NCBI RefSeq assembly: GCF_016464385.1
Contig: NZ_JADMLH010000009.1
Location: 127,267 to 191,266 of the forward strand
Reading direction: 5' to 3'
Length of the DNA stretch: 64,000 nt
Source: Nucisporomicrobium flavum
GTDB taxonomy: Bacteria; Actinomycetota; Actinomycetes; Mycobacteriales; Micromonosporaceae
In this document: piece after piece, positions 33,500 through 41,472 of the stretch
How the letters are laid out: each line of letters begins with the position of its first letter
Position numbering within the stretch: position 1 is the first letter of the stretch
Program-made: the position numbers and the translations under genes
Notes under the pieces: generated by a model
Database searches by the model: none
Told to the model about the DNA's origin: nothing
What the model saw: only the letters and a program-made list of their open reading frames with translations

Positions 33500-34920
33500 G
33501 GGCGCGGCTGGCGTATGTCAGCGCAGCCACCACCGCCATCGCCGCCCTCGCGTTCCTCATCCCGCTCGGATGGGAGCTGCGGGCGGACCACCGTGACACC
33601 GCCATGGCCGCGGCCGGGCAGCGCAGCGCGATCGTCGCCGGCGCGCTCGAGGCCGGCGCGGGCAAGAAGGGGCTGGAGGCCGCGCTCAAGGCGGCCGGCG
33701 GCGACCCGGTCGTGCACGCCCCCGGCACCACCCAGGACAGCCGGGTGCCGGTCGAGAAGCTGGTGTCGGTGGCCCGCGCCACCCAACCGGTCGAGGTGGA
33801 CGTCGCCGGTGGCATCGTCCGGTTGCAGCCCGTGACGGTGGGCCAGAAGACATCGGTGGTCGAGGTCTTCGTGCCCGACTCCGAGCTGGGCGAGGGCACG
33901 GCCCGCGACTGGTGGATCCTGTTCGGCATCATGCTGGGCCTGGTCATCGGCTCGGTGATCGTCGTCGACCGGCTCGCGCGCGGCGCCGTGGACTCGGTGC
34001 GCAACCTCGTGCACGCCGCGATGGCCGTGGGCGGCGGCGACCTCGGCGTCCGCATCCAGCCCTCCGGCCCGCGCGAGCTCGCCGAGGCCGGCTACGCGTT
34101 CAACCGCATGGCCGACCGCCTCGTCACGTCCCGGACGAGCGAACGCGAGCTGGTCGCCGACCTGTCGCACCGCCTGCGGACGCCGCTGACCGTGCTGCGC
34201 CTGGACGCCGAGGCGCTGGACCCCGACGACACGCAGATCATCGACCTGACCGCCCAGGAGGTCGACCGCCGGCGCGGCATCCGGCGGATCCGGCAGGCCA
34301 TCGTCACGCTCGAGGGCGAGGTCGACCAGCTCATCAACACCACCCGGGCGGCGGTCGCGGCGCAGGTCGCGGAGGCCCCCGAGGAGGGCCTGTGCGACGC
34401 CGCCGAGGTGGTCCGCGACCGCATGGTCTTCTGGTCCGCGCTGGCCGGCGACCAGAACAGGCAGTACCGCGTCGTCGGCGCGCAGCTGCGCATCCCCGTG
34501 CCGGTGGCCCGTACGGAGCTGGCCGCCGCGCTCGACGCCATCCTCGGCAACGTCTTCCGCTACACCCCGCAGGGCACCGCCTTCGAGGTCGGCATCTCGC
34601 GGCGCGACGGCTGGGTCGCGCTGCGGGTCGACGACGCGGGTCCGGGCATCGACGACCCGGAGAAGGCACTGCAGCGCGGGCAGAGCGAGCAGGGCTCCAC
34701 CGGCCTCGGGCTGGACATCGCCCGCCGCGCGGCACAGGCGGCCGGCGGCTCGGTGAGCCTGGCCCGAGCCGCGATGGGCGGCGCGAGCGTCGTCATGCTG
34801 CTCGCCGACGCCGAGGCGCCACCCAAGCAGGCGAGCCGCTTCGGGTTGGTCGGCCGGATGGCCCGCGAACGCGACCCGGCCAAACGCAAGTGGCCGCACC
34901 AACGCACGGACGAGGAGTGA
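33496..34920 (+). CDS. sensor histidine kinase, partner of the OmpR-type regulator
   Basis: A 474-residue membrane kinase. TM1 lies at about 7-27, an extracytoplasmic domain follows, TM2 at about 138-158, then a HAMP region, the H box ADLSHRLRTPLTVL (H225), N box LGNVFRYTP (N352), G1 DDAGPG and G2 GSTGLGLDIARRAAQAAGGS. All catalytic boxes are intact. The start is odd: no ATG, GTG or TTG opens the frame before TM1 except an ATG 141 bp upstream deep within the regulator gene. The CTG at 33496, overlapping the regulator stop as CTGA, is the best fit. A strongly basic C-terminal tail ends the protein. Confidence 0.9.
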   Translation: MRARLAYVSAATTAIAALAFLIPLGWELRADHRDTAMAAAGQRSAIVAGALEAGAGKKGLEAALKAAGGDPVVHAPGTTQDSRVPVEKLVSVARATQPVEVDVAGGIVRLQPVTVGQKTSVVEVFVPDSELGEGTARDWWILFGIMLGLVIGSVIVVDRLARGAVDSVRNLVHAAMAVGGGDLGVRIQPSGPRELAEAGYAFNRMADRLVTSRTSERELVADLSHRLRTPLTVLRLDAEALDPDDTQIIDLTAQEVDRRRGIRRIRQAIVTLEGEVDQLINTTRAAVAAQVAEAPEEGLCDAAEVVRDRMVFWSALAGDQNRQYRVVGAQLRIPVPVARTELAAALDAILGNVFRYTPQGTAFEVGISRRDGWVALRVDDAGPGIDDPEKALQRGQSEQGSTGLGLDIARRAAQAAGGSVSLARAAMGGASVVMLLADAEAPPKQASRFGLVGRMARERDPAKRKWPHQRTDEE

Positions 34921-35090
34921 AAATCCCGCCCTGAGCCGGAATTACGCCGGACGGTACAACGATTGCTTAGATCTGCATTAAGGGCGTTCCCCTGGCGAAC
35001 CCGGGCTGGCACGCTCTACCCCGATCCCATCCGGCTTCCCGGCCCGAAGCCCGCAGCACGTCCCCACACCCCGGGCCGGCGAAGCCCCCG

Positions 35091-35131
35091 CGCGGTGGGA
35101 GGTGGTCACCCCATAACCCCCTCCCACCGCG
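35091..35131 (+). promoter_or_regulatory. leader hairpin ahead of the secreted QExxH protein gene
   Basis: A perfect 12-bp inverted repeat (CGCGGTGGGAGG and CCTCCCACCGCG) with a 17-nt spacer ends 23 nt before the TTG start at 35155. It is just upstream of the AAGGAG ribosome site, not overlapping it. It could be an attenuator or mRNA-stability structure, or an operator. The rest of the 234-bp gap from 34921 contains an AT-richer stretch (about 34955-34985) that may hold a promoter. Confidence 0.6.
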
Positions 35132-35154
35132 TCCCCGCAGCACAAGGAGATCAT

Positions 35155-37377
35155 TTGTCCGCGCACCGACGGCCTGCGCTTCGTGGGGAGGCGCCGCAGC
35201 GGCGGCGCCCGGCGCCCGACCGCGGCCGGCGCCACCCGGGCGTGCGCCCGTACCGGCTGCTGCCCGTGCTGCTGGGCATCGGCGTGCTCGGCATCGGCGG
35301 GCTGGTGGGACCCAGCCTCGTCTGCGGCGGCTCCGGGCAGGACTGCGGCGGCCAGGACCGTGAGCGGATCACGTACGCCGGCCTGCCCGCCGACGACCCC
35401 GGGCAGGGGCTGGTCTACGACGGGCTGGCCGCGGCCGGCGAGAAGTCGCTGTGCACGGGCTCGTACGAGCTGGACGACGAGACCTGCACGCACGGGCCCG
35501 ACCCGGCCCCCGCCGGCCTCAGGGTGAGCCGCGACGTCTCCCCGGTCACCGCGAAGGTGCCCGAACCACGCGAGCCGCGGCACGAGGCGGGCACCGTGCC
35601 GCCGGACGCCGAGATCGTTCGCGACCAGGGCGGCAGCTCGCTCTCCCCCGGCGCCCCGGCGCTGATCCCGGACGCGGCGCCGGGCGACGCCGACTTCGTG
35701 CTGGGCGCGCACGACGTGGCCTGCGAGGGCGACGGGCGTACGGGCAACCGCATCCAGGTGCTCTACCTGCACGAGTTCGGCACGCCGAGCCGCTACACCG
35801 ACTACGTCGGTTCGATCCGTACGTGGGCCGCCGGGGTCGACCGGATCTTCGACGAGAGCGCGGCCGAGACCGGCGGCTCCCGGCACGTCCGGTACGTGAC
35901 GACCCCGGAGTGCCGGGTGGACGTCGCCGAGGTGCAGATGCCGGAGGGCGCCCTCGCCTCCTTCCGGCAGACCATCGGGGCGTTGCAGACGCTGGGCTAC
36001 AACCGTGCCGACCGCAAGTACCTGATCTTCTCCGACGCCAACGTGTACTGCGGGATCGGCACGTACATCGCCGACGACCGGCCGGGGCAGGGCAACCGCA
36101 ACAACGGCGGGCCGTCGTACGGGCGGGTCGACGCGGGCTGCTGGGGCTCGGTGGTGGCCGCGCAGGAGACCACGCACATGCTCGGCGCCCTGCTCCAGGA
36201 CTCCCCCAACGCCACCGGCGGCGGCAGCTGCACCGACGACCACGACCTGCTGTGCCGCCCGGACCGCTCCGGCATCGCCATCCGTACGGTGTGCCCCAAG
36301 CAGCACGAGAACCGCCTCGACTGCGGGCACGACGACTACTTCAACACCAATCCGAAGCCGGGCAGCTACCTCGCCGAGAACTGGAACGTGGCCCGCAGCG
36401 ACTTCCTGCTGCACAGCGACGGCGGGGACGACGTACCGGACGCTCCGGAGGACCTTCCCGCCGAGCCGTCGACCGCGCCGCGCGCCTCCGCGACGAGCGC
36501 GCCCACGCAGGCGCCGGCACCGAGCGCGACCGCCACGACAGCCGCGACCAGCGGGGGTGACGCCTCCGACGGCGGCGGCGACGCCCCGGCCGGTCCCGCC
36601 GAGCCCACCGCGACGCCGCCGGTCGCGGCGACGACCGGCGCCCCCGCCCCGGAGACGCCGGCCGCCACGGGCGTAGCGGTCGCGCCGGTGGCCACCACGG
36701 CCCCCGCCCCGCAGGCGGTCCTGGAGATCCGGGAGCCGACCAGCACGTCGGTACGCCTCAGCTGGAGCGCCGCGGCCGACGACGCCACGTACGAGGTGGA
36801 CGTCGACGGCGTCACCGTGGCGACCACCGTGGCGACCCGCGCACGGCTGATCGGGCTGCGCCCGGACACCAAGTACCGGGTGACCATCCGCAGCGCCAAG
36901 CACCGCTACACCGCGAAGGGCACCGCCCAGTCGGCGCCCGCGGCCCGGCCCGCCGCGAACTCCTGGTTCGTGCTCACGAACTCGCTGACCGGCGGCGCTG
37001 CCGACCTGTACGCGGCGCGCACGGCCAACGGCACGCCGCTCACCCTGGGCGGCGCGGACGGCGGCGCCCAGCAGCAGTGGAAGCTCGTGCCCGCCGGGGG
37101 CGACACCTTCTCGCTGCAGTCCCGGGCGACCGGCAAGTGTGTGGTCCCGCTGGACGGCAACCCGGTGGCCGGCGCGCCGCTGGTCCAGGGCGACTGCACG
37201 ACGAACGACAGTGGCCGGTGGCAGTTGTTCGCCACCGACCACGGCTTCAGCCTGCGGACCGACGTCGGTGGCCTGGCCGCCGGCGTGGGCGCCCAGCGTT
37301 TCGGCGCGGCCCGGATGCTCGTGCTGCAGCAGCCGGTCGGGGCCAGGCACCAGAGTTGGACGGCGGTGCCCGGCTAG
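35155..37377 (+). CDS. secreted or anchored metallopeptidase-like protein with FN3 and ricin-B lectin domains; HExxH reads QExxH
   Basis: A 740-residue protein. The TTG start is supported by AAGGAG five bases upstream. A basic N-terminus precedes one hydrophobic segment (about 34-55), acting as signal or anchor. Residues about 180-420 form a cysteine-containing catalytic-like domain with RIQVLYLHEF, YLIFSDANVYCGIGTY and VVAAQETTHMLGALLQDSP. At the position of a zincin HExxH the first His is Gln (Q337-E-T-T-H341); CTDDHDLLC follows. A Thr/Ala/Pro linker (about 430-520) leads to an FN3 domain (522-595) and a ricin-type beta-trefoil (603-738) with QQW, GRW and HQSW repeats. Likely binds polysaccharide; protease activity is doubtful. 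Confidence 0.82.
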   Translation: MSAHRRPALRGEAPQRRRPAPDRGRRHPGVRPYRLLPVLLGIGVLGIGGLVGPSLVCGGSGQDCGGQDRERITYAGLPADDPGQGLVYDGLAAAGEKSLCTGSYELDDETCTHGPDPAPAGLRVSRDVSPVTAKVPEPREPRHEAGTVPPDAEIVRDQGGSSLSPGAPALIPDAAPGDADFVLGAHDVACEGDGRTGNRIQVLYLHEFGTPSRYTDYVGSIRTWAAGVDRIFDESAAETGGSRHVRYVTTPECRVDVAEVQMPEGALASFRQTIGALQTLGYNRADRKYLIFSDANVYCGIGTYIADDRPGQGNRNNGGPSYGRVDAGCWGSVVAAQETTHMLGALLQDSPNATGGGSCTDDHDLLCRPDRSGIAIRTVCPKQHENRLDCGHDDYFNTNPKPGSYLAENWNVARSDFLLHSDGGDDVPDAPEDLPAEPSTAPRASATSAPTQAPAPSATATTAATSGGDASDGGGDAPAGPAEPTATPPVAATTGAPAPETPAATGVAVAPVATTAPAPQAVLEIREPTSTSVRLSWSAAADDATYEVDVDGVTVATTVATRARLIGLRPDTKYRVTIRSAKHRYTAKGTAQSAPAARPAANSWFVLTNSLTGGAADLYAARTANGTPLTLGGADGGAQQQWKLVPAGGDTFSLQSRATGKCVVPLDGNPVAGAPLVQGDCTTNDSGRWQLFATDHGFSLRTDVGGLAAGVGAQRFGAARMLVLQQPVGARHQSWTAVPG

Positions 37378-37399
37378 GTCCGGGCGAGGGAGAGAGACG

Positions 37400-37564
37400 A
37401 TGCTGGACACGGACGTACGCACCGAACCGCAGGTCGACGAGGACGATCGTCGCGGCCGCTTCTTCAACCGCCGCCGCGTCGTGCGCGTGGTGGCGATCCT
37501 GACGATCGGCATCCTCGCCGTGCTCGCGATCTGGCAGGACCCGCTGTACGCGGACCGCTTCTAG
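37400..37564 (+). CDS. small single-pass membrane protein
   Basis: A 54-residue product beginning MLDTDVRTEPQVDEDD, followed by a basic FFNRRRVVRVV patch and a hydrophobic stretch (AILTIGILAVLAIW) with a short charged tail. The ATG is preceded by GGGAGAGAG. It starts 23 bp after the secreted lectin-domain protein and probably shares its transcript. Its stop overlaps the convergent deaminase gene by four bases. Function unknown; the acidic-basic-TM layout would place the N-terminus inside. Confidence 0.65.
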   Translation: MLDTDVRTEPQVDEDDRRGRFFNRRRVVRVVAILTIGILAVLAIWQDPLYADRF

Positions 37565-38589
37565 GGTCTGCCCGCCGCGGCGGCGTAGTCGTCGATCTCG
37601 GCGATGAGCCGGTCCTTGCCGGCGACCGGCAGGAAGGACGCGTCCACGGCCGCGCGGGCCAGCCCGGCGACCCCGGCGGCGTCCAGGCCGAGCAGGTGCG
37701 CCGCCACGGCGTACTCCTCCTCGAGCGTGGTGCCGAACATCGGCGGGTCGTCGGAGTTGATCGTGACGGGTACACCCGCGGCCACCAGCGCCGGCAGCGG
37801 GTGCTCGTCGATCACGGGCACCGCCCGGGTGCGCACGTTCGAGGTCGGGCACACCTCCAAGGGGATCCTGTTCTCGGCCAGGTACGCCATGAGCTGCGGG
37901 TCCTGCGCGGCGGCGATGCCGTGCCCGATGCGCTCGGCGCCGAGGTCGCGCAGCGCGTCCCAGATCGTCTGCGGCCCGGTGGTCTCGCCGGCGTGCGGGA
38001 CGCTGTGCAGCCCGGCCGCCCGGGCCTTGTCGAAGTACGGCTTGAACTGCGGCCGCGGCACGCCCACCTCGGGTCCGCCGAGACCGAAGCTGACCAGCCC
38101 GTCCGGCCGTTCCTCCAGCGCGATCCGGAGGGTCTCCTCGGCGGCGGGCAGCCCCGCCTCGCCCGGGATGTCGAAGCACCAGTTCAGCTCGATGCCGAAG
38201 TCGCGGGCCGCGCCCGCCCGGGCGTCCTCGATGGCCGCGCAGAACGCCGGCGCCGGGATGCCCCGCCGCACGTGCGAGTACGGCGTGATGGTGAGCTCGG
38301 CGTAGCGCACCTGCTGCCGGGCCAGCTCCCGGGCGATCTCGTAGGTCAGCATGCGCACGTCCTCGTCGTCGCGGATGAGGTCCACGACGGTGAGGTACAC
38401 CTCGATGAAGTGCGCGAAGTCGCTGAACGCGAAGTAGTCGGCGAGCGCCGCGGGGTCGGTCGGCACCGGCGACTGCCCCTCGTGCCGGGCGGCCAGCTCC
38501 GCGACGATGCGCGGCGACGCGGAGCCGACGTGGTGCACGTGCAGCTCCGCCTTCGGCAGTCCGGCGATGAACGAGGCCAGCTCGGTCAC
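37561..38589 (-). CDS. adenosine deaminase family protein (adenosine or aminodeoxyfutalosine deaminase)
   Basis: A 342-residue amidohydrolase. Metal ligands are H17 and H19 (AELHVHHVGSASP), with HAGETTG, ERIGHGIAAAQD, EVCPTSNVRTRAV and TINSDDPPMFGT as the remaining active-site blocks. The HHVGSASP opening and FGLGGPE block, instead of the classical HLDGxxxP, mark a distinct actinobacterial branch. From memory, a Streptomyces relative with this pattern was shown to deaminate 6-aminodeoxyfutalosine in menaquinone synthesis, so both adenosine and that compound are possible substrates. No other futalosine-pathway gene is seen in the window. It follows the methyltransferase on the same strand at 9 bp. 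Confidence 0.9.
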   Translation of the reverse strand: MTELASFIAGLPKAELHVHHVGSASPRIVAELAARHEGQSPVPTDPAALADYFAFSDFAHFIEVYLTVVDLIRDDEDVRMLTYEIARELARQQVRYAELTITPYSHVRRGIPAPAFCAAIEDARAGAARDFGIELNWCFDIPGEAGLPAAEETLRIALEERPDGLVSFGLGGPEVGVPRPQFKPYFDKARAAGLHSVPHAGETTGPQTIWDALRDLGAERIGHGIAAAQDPQLMAYLAENRIPLEVCPTSNVRTRAVPVIDEHPLPALVAAGVPVTINSDDPPMFGTTLEEEYAVAAHLLGLDAAGVAGLARAAVDASFLPVAGKDRLIAEIDDYAAAAGRP

Positions 38590-38598
38590 TTGCTCCCC

Positions 38599-39366
38599 CT
38601 AGAGTTGCGCCACCACGAAGATCCGGCGGAACGGGAACGCCACGTGTCCGCTCCGGGCAGGGTAGACCGCGGCGAGCTCCGCGTTCAGCGTGACCCGGAA
38701 GGTCCCCCAGGCCGTGTCGTCGAGGGCCGCCTTGACCGGGCGCAGGGCGGTGCCCTCCATCCAGCGCAGCACCGGGTGCTCGTCGCCGGTGGCGGGCAGC
38801 AGGTGCACGTACGTCGTCTCCCAGGCGTCCACCCGGGCACCGGCCGCCAGCAGCCGGGCCGAGTAGCCCACGGCGTCGTCCACGGGCGCCTCCCGCACCA
38901 CGTCGCCGACGGCGGCCGCGTACGGCTCGCTGCGCGCCACCTTCCGCAGCAACCGGTGGGACGGCGCGTCGAAGTTGCCCGGCACCTGCATCGCGAACCA
39001 CGCGCCGGCGGGCAGCTCGCGGACCCACGTACTGATCAGCTCCTGGTGTCCCGGAACCCATTGCAGGGCCGCGTTGGTGACCACGACGCCGGTCTCCGGT
39101 CCCGGGTGCCATCCGGCGAGGTCGGCGACCCGGAACTCGGCCGGCGCGCCCAGTGCCGTGGCCTTCGCGATCATCTCGGGCGACGAGTCGACCCCGGCGA
39201 TCCGCGCTCCCGGCCAGCGCTGCGCCAGCGTCGCGGTCAGCTCGCCGGAGCCGCAGCCCAGGTCGGTGACCTCGCGCGGGGCGTCGGCGCCGATGCGGGC
39301 GACGAGGTCGAAGAAGGGGCGCGAACGCTCGGTGCCGTAGCGGTGGTAGACGGCGGGGTCCCACAT
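38599..39366 (-). CDS. tam: trans-aconitate 2-methyltransferase-like SAM methyltransferase
   Basis: A 255-residue methyltransferase matching the Tam family: start MWDPAVYHRYGTERSRPFFDLVARI, SAM motif I VTDLGCGSGELTATLA, ARIAGVDSSPEMI, and LQWVPGHQELISTWVRELPAGAWFAMQVPGNFDAPSH. The family methylates trans-aconitate to protect aconitase. The ATG at 39366 is preceded by GGAGGAG. It diverges from the aldo/keto reductase across a 67-bp gap that holds a 10-bp palindrome. Confidence 0.9.
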   Translation of the reverse strand: MWDPAVYHRYGTERSRPFFDLVARIGADAPREVTDLGCGSGELTATLAQRWPGARIAGVDSSPEMIAKATALGAPAEFRVADLAGWHPGPETGVVVTNAALQWVPGHQELISTWVRELPAGAWFAMQVPGNFDAPSHRLLRKVARSEPYAAAVGDVVREAPVDDAVGYSARLLAAGARVDAWETTYVHLLPATGDEHPVLRWMEGTALRPVKAALDDTAWGTFRVTLNAELAAVYPARSGHVAFPFRRIFVVAQL

Positions 39367-39376
39367 GACCGCTCCT

Positions 39377-39402
39377 CCAAACCGTACGTACGTCTTTTTT
39401 GG
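39377..39402. promoter_or_regulatory. palindrome in the tam / aldo-keto reductase divergent gap
   Basis: CGTACGTACG is a perfect 10-bp palindrome (39383-39392), flanked by outer arms CCAAA and TTTGG and containing a run of six T, unusual in this DNA. Its position in a 67-bp divergent gap makes it a candidate operator or shared promoter element. Confidence 0.45.
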
Positions 39403-39433
39403 CAGCGTACCATCGGGCGGTAGGCTCGGCCTC

Positions 39434-40411
39434 GTGGAAAAGCGCAGGTTCGGCCGCCTCGGGCGGGAAGTCGGAGTGATCGGTCTCGGTGCGTGGCAGC
39501 TCGGCGCCGACTGGGGAGAGGTCACCGAGGAGGACGCCCACGCGACGCTCGCGGCGGCCGTCGACTCGGGCGTGACCTTCATCGACACCGCCGACGTGTA
39601 CGGCGACGGCCGCAGCGAACAGGTCATCGGCAGCTTCCGCAAGGACCACCCCGGCCTCACCATCGCGACCAAGATGGGCCGCCGCGTCGCGCAGGAGCCG
39701 GGCAACTACACGCTCGACAACTTCCGCGCCTGGACCGACCGCTCCCGCGCCAACCTCGGCGTGGACACCCTCGACCTGGTCCAGCTGCACTGCCCGCCCA
39801 CCCCGGTCTTCTCCACCGGCGAGGTGTACGACGCGCTCGACACCCTCGTGCAGGAGAAGCGCATCGCGGCGTACGGCGTCAGCGTCGAGAAGGTCGATGA
39901 GGCCCTCGCGGCCATCGCCCGCCCCGGCACCGCCAGCGTCCAGATCATCTTCAACGCCCTGCGCCTCAAGCCGCTCGAGCGCGTCCTGCCCGCGGCGGCG
40001 GAGGCGGGCGTGGGCATCATCGCCCGCGTGCCCCTCGCCTCGGGCCTGCTGTCCGGACGCTACGACGAGAACACCACGTTCAGCGCGGACGACCACCGTA
40101 ACTACAACCGCCACGGCGAGGCGTTCGACGTCGGCGAGACGTTCTCGGGCGTCGACTACGCCACCGGCCTCGAGGCGGTACGCCGGCTCCGCCCGTACGT
40201 GCCGCAGGGCGCCACGATGGCCCAGTTCGCGCTGCGCTGGATCCTCGACCAGCCCGCGGTGACCGTGGTGATCCCGGGCGCCCGCAACAGCGACCAGGCC
40301 CGCGGCAACGCGGCGGCCGCCGGCCTCCCCGCCCTGCCCGCCGAGGCGCACGAGGCGGTCCAGGCCGTGTACGACGAGCTCATCCGCCCCCAGGTCCATG
40401 ACCGCTGGTGA
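39434..40411 (+). CDS. aldo/keto reductase
   Basis: A 325-residue NADPH-type oxidoreductase. The catalytic tetrad is visible: D in FIDTADVYG, Y in the same block, K in IATKMG and H in DLVQLHCPP. The C-terminal cofactor region reads AQFALRWILDQPAVTVVIPGARN. GTG start at 39434 opens EKRRFGRLGREVGVIGLG, the family's N-terminus. Its end overlaps the next gene by 14 bp. Substrate unknown. Confidence 0.92.
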   Translation: MEKRRFGRLGREVGVIGLGAWQLGADWGEVTEEDAHATLAAAVDSGVTFIDTADVYGDGRSEQVIGSFRKDHPGLTIATKMGRRVAQEPGNYTLDNFRAWTDRSRANLGVDTLDLVQLHCPPTPVFSTGEVYDALDTLVQEKRIAAYGVSVEKVDEALAAIARPGTASVQIIFNALRLKPLERVLPAAAEAGVGIIARVPLASGLLSGRYDENTTFSADDHRNYNRHGEAFDVGETFSGVDYATGLEAVRRLRPYVPQGATMAQFALRWILDQPAVTVVIPGARNSDQARGNAAAAGLPALPAEAHEAVQAVYDELIRPQVHDRW

Positions 40412-40775
40412 CGGCGCCGCCCCGCCGTGGGGCCCGGGTCCCGGTCCGGCCGGGGGTGCGGAGGTGTCCGGAGCGATGCCGGCCGGGGATGCGGACGGTC
40501 CGGGTCATGCGGACGGCCCCGGTGCGGGCAGGCCGCTGCCGGGCTGGCTCTGGATGACGGCGGGCATGCTCGGCCTGGTGCTGGGCGTGCTGTGGACCGC
40601 GCAGGGGCTCGACCTGGTGCACGACAGCATCATGAGCGACGTGACGGCGTTCGCGGTCGCGGGGCCGGTGCTGGCGGTCGCGGGTCTGGCCCTCATCGTC
40701 ATGGGCGTGCGAATCCGCGCACGCAGCAAGGAGCAGGCCGCCGCACAGGACGGCAGCGCAGCGCCTCAGATCTGA
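40398..40775 (+). CDS. hypothetical two-helix membrane protein
   Basis: A 125-residue protein with a Gly/Pro/Ala-rich N-terminal 45 residues and two hydrophobic segments, LWMTAGMLGLVLGVLWTAQG (about 51-70) and VAGPVLAVAGLALIVMGVRI (about 87-106), then a basic tail. It overlaps the aldo/keto reductase end by 14 bp and is probably translated from the same RNA. Not recognised as a named family. Confidence 0.72.
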   Translation: MTAGDGAAPPWGPGPGPAGGAEVSGAMPAGDADGPGHADGPGAGRPLPGWLWMTAGMLGLVLGVLWTAQGLDLVHDSIMSDVTAFAVAGPVLAVAGLALIVMGVRIRARSKEQAAAQDGSAAPQI

Positions 40776-40891
40776 CCGGCTGCGGCCGCGGGCCGGCCCA
40801 CGAGGGCCACCCGCGGCCGCTGTCGTCCGGCCGCTGCCGTCCGGTGCTGCCTTCTTCCGGTGCTGCTGTCGTCCGGTGCCGGAACGTGAAC

Positions 40892-40921
40892 GGCCCCGCA
40901 CCCCATCAGGGATGCGAGGCC
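40892..40921. terminator. hairpin downstream of the cold-shock gene
   Basis: GGCCCCGCA pairs with TGCGAGGCC (one mismatch), continued by a short C/G inner stem around ATCA. It lies 60 bp beyond the csp stop and 115 bp after the plus-strand membrane gene, so it may serve both. The remaining 207-bp gap shows no gene. Confidence 0.55.
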
Positions 40922-40982
40922 GACATTCGCGCCGATCTCCGCCAGAAAATCGGCAGCCGACGTCACCGCCGGCCGGTTGGTC

Positions 40983-41186
40983 TCAGAGGGGGCGAACCTG
41001 CTCCGCCTGCGGGCCCTTCTGGCCCTGGGCGATCTCGAACTCGACCCGCTGGTTCTCTTCCAGAGTGCGGTAGCCGCTCGTCTGGATGGCCGAGAAGTGG
41101 ACGAACACGTCAGCACCCCCGCCGTCGACGGTGATGAAGCCGAAGCCCTTGTCTGCGTTGAACCACTTCACGGTTCCTTGCGCCAT
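40983..41186 (-). CDS. cspA: cold-shock protein (CspA family)
   Basis: A 67-residue nucleic-acid chaperone. RNP1 KGFGFI and RNP2 VFVHFSAI are both present in MAQGTVKWFNADKGFGFITVDGG...DVFVHFSAIQTSGYRTLEENQRVEFEI. It starts at ATG 41186, with AAGGAGAG upstream on the minus strand. The ~225 bp between this start and the upstream terminator is gene-free and probably holds a promoter plus a long leader, as is usual for cold-shock genes. Confidence 0.95.
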   Translation of the reverse strand: MAQGTVKWFNADKGFGFITVDGGGADVFVHFSAIQTSGYRTLEENQRVEFEIAQGQKGPQAEQVRPL

Positions 41187-41412
41187 GCTGAACTCTCCTT
41201 CTGAAAATGCCGGCCCGGTGATGCGGGGCCGATGGTCGTTTTCGAGCAGCGGCGCCGACGTGCGGCATTTCAGAGAGGAGCGGCCTCCTGCAGAAGGCCT
41301 GAGATTCGCCAGAAGGTGAACCCCACCTACCTGAACCACTTACACAAAAACTGGCCACACTGTACCCGAAGAAGCACCCGAAAAGCTTCCCCTCGGACGA
41401 ATCGAGTCGGCG
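41187..41412 (-). promoter_or_regulatory. gene-free leader/promoter region of cspA
   Basis: No convincing gene. The distal half (about 41325-41400) is relatively AT-rich and contains ACACAAAAACTGG, a likely promoter area for minus-strand cspA. A leader of 130-150 nt would follow. Known cold-shock mRNAs use long structured leaders; the structure here was not resolved by eye. Confidence 0.4.
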
Positions 41413-41414
41413 CG

Positions 41415-41443
41415 AAAAGGCCCTCGGCAGCGCCGAGGGCCTT
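41415..41443 (-). terminator. strong terminator after the Holin-X/DUF3618/DUF4235 operon
   Basis: AAGGCCCTCGGC and GCCGAGGGCCTT form a perfect 12-bp stem with a 3-nt loop. On the minus strand the stem is followed by TTCGCG after the terminal CCTT, giving CTTTTCG. It lies 30 bp beyond the DUF4235 stop. Confidence 0.8.
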
Positions 41444-41472
41444 GACGGTGGTCTATACAGCTATCTGACGAA

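Noticed and set aside
34921..35154. c-di-AMP (ydaO-type) riboswitch ahead of the secreted protein gene
   Set aside because: The conserved core sequences of that class could not be found; only a simple hairpin is present.
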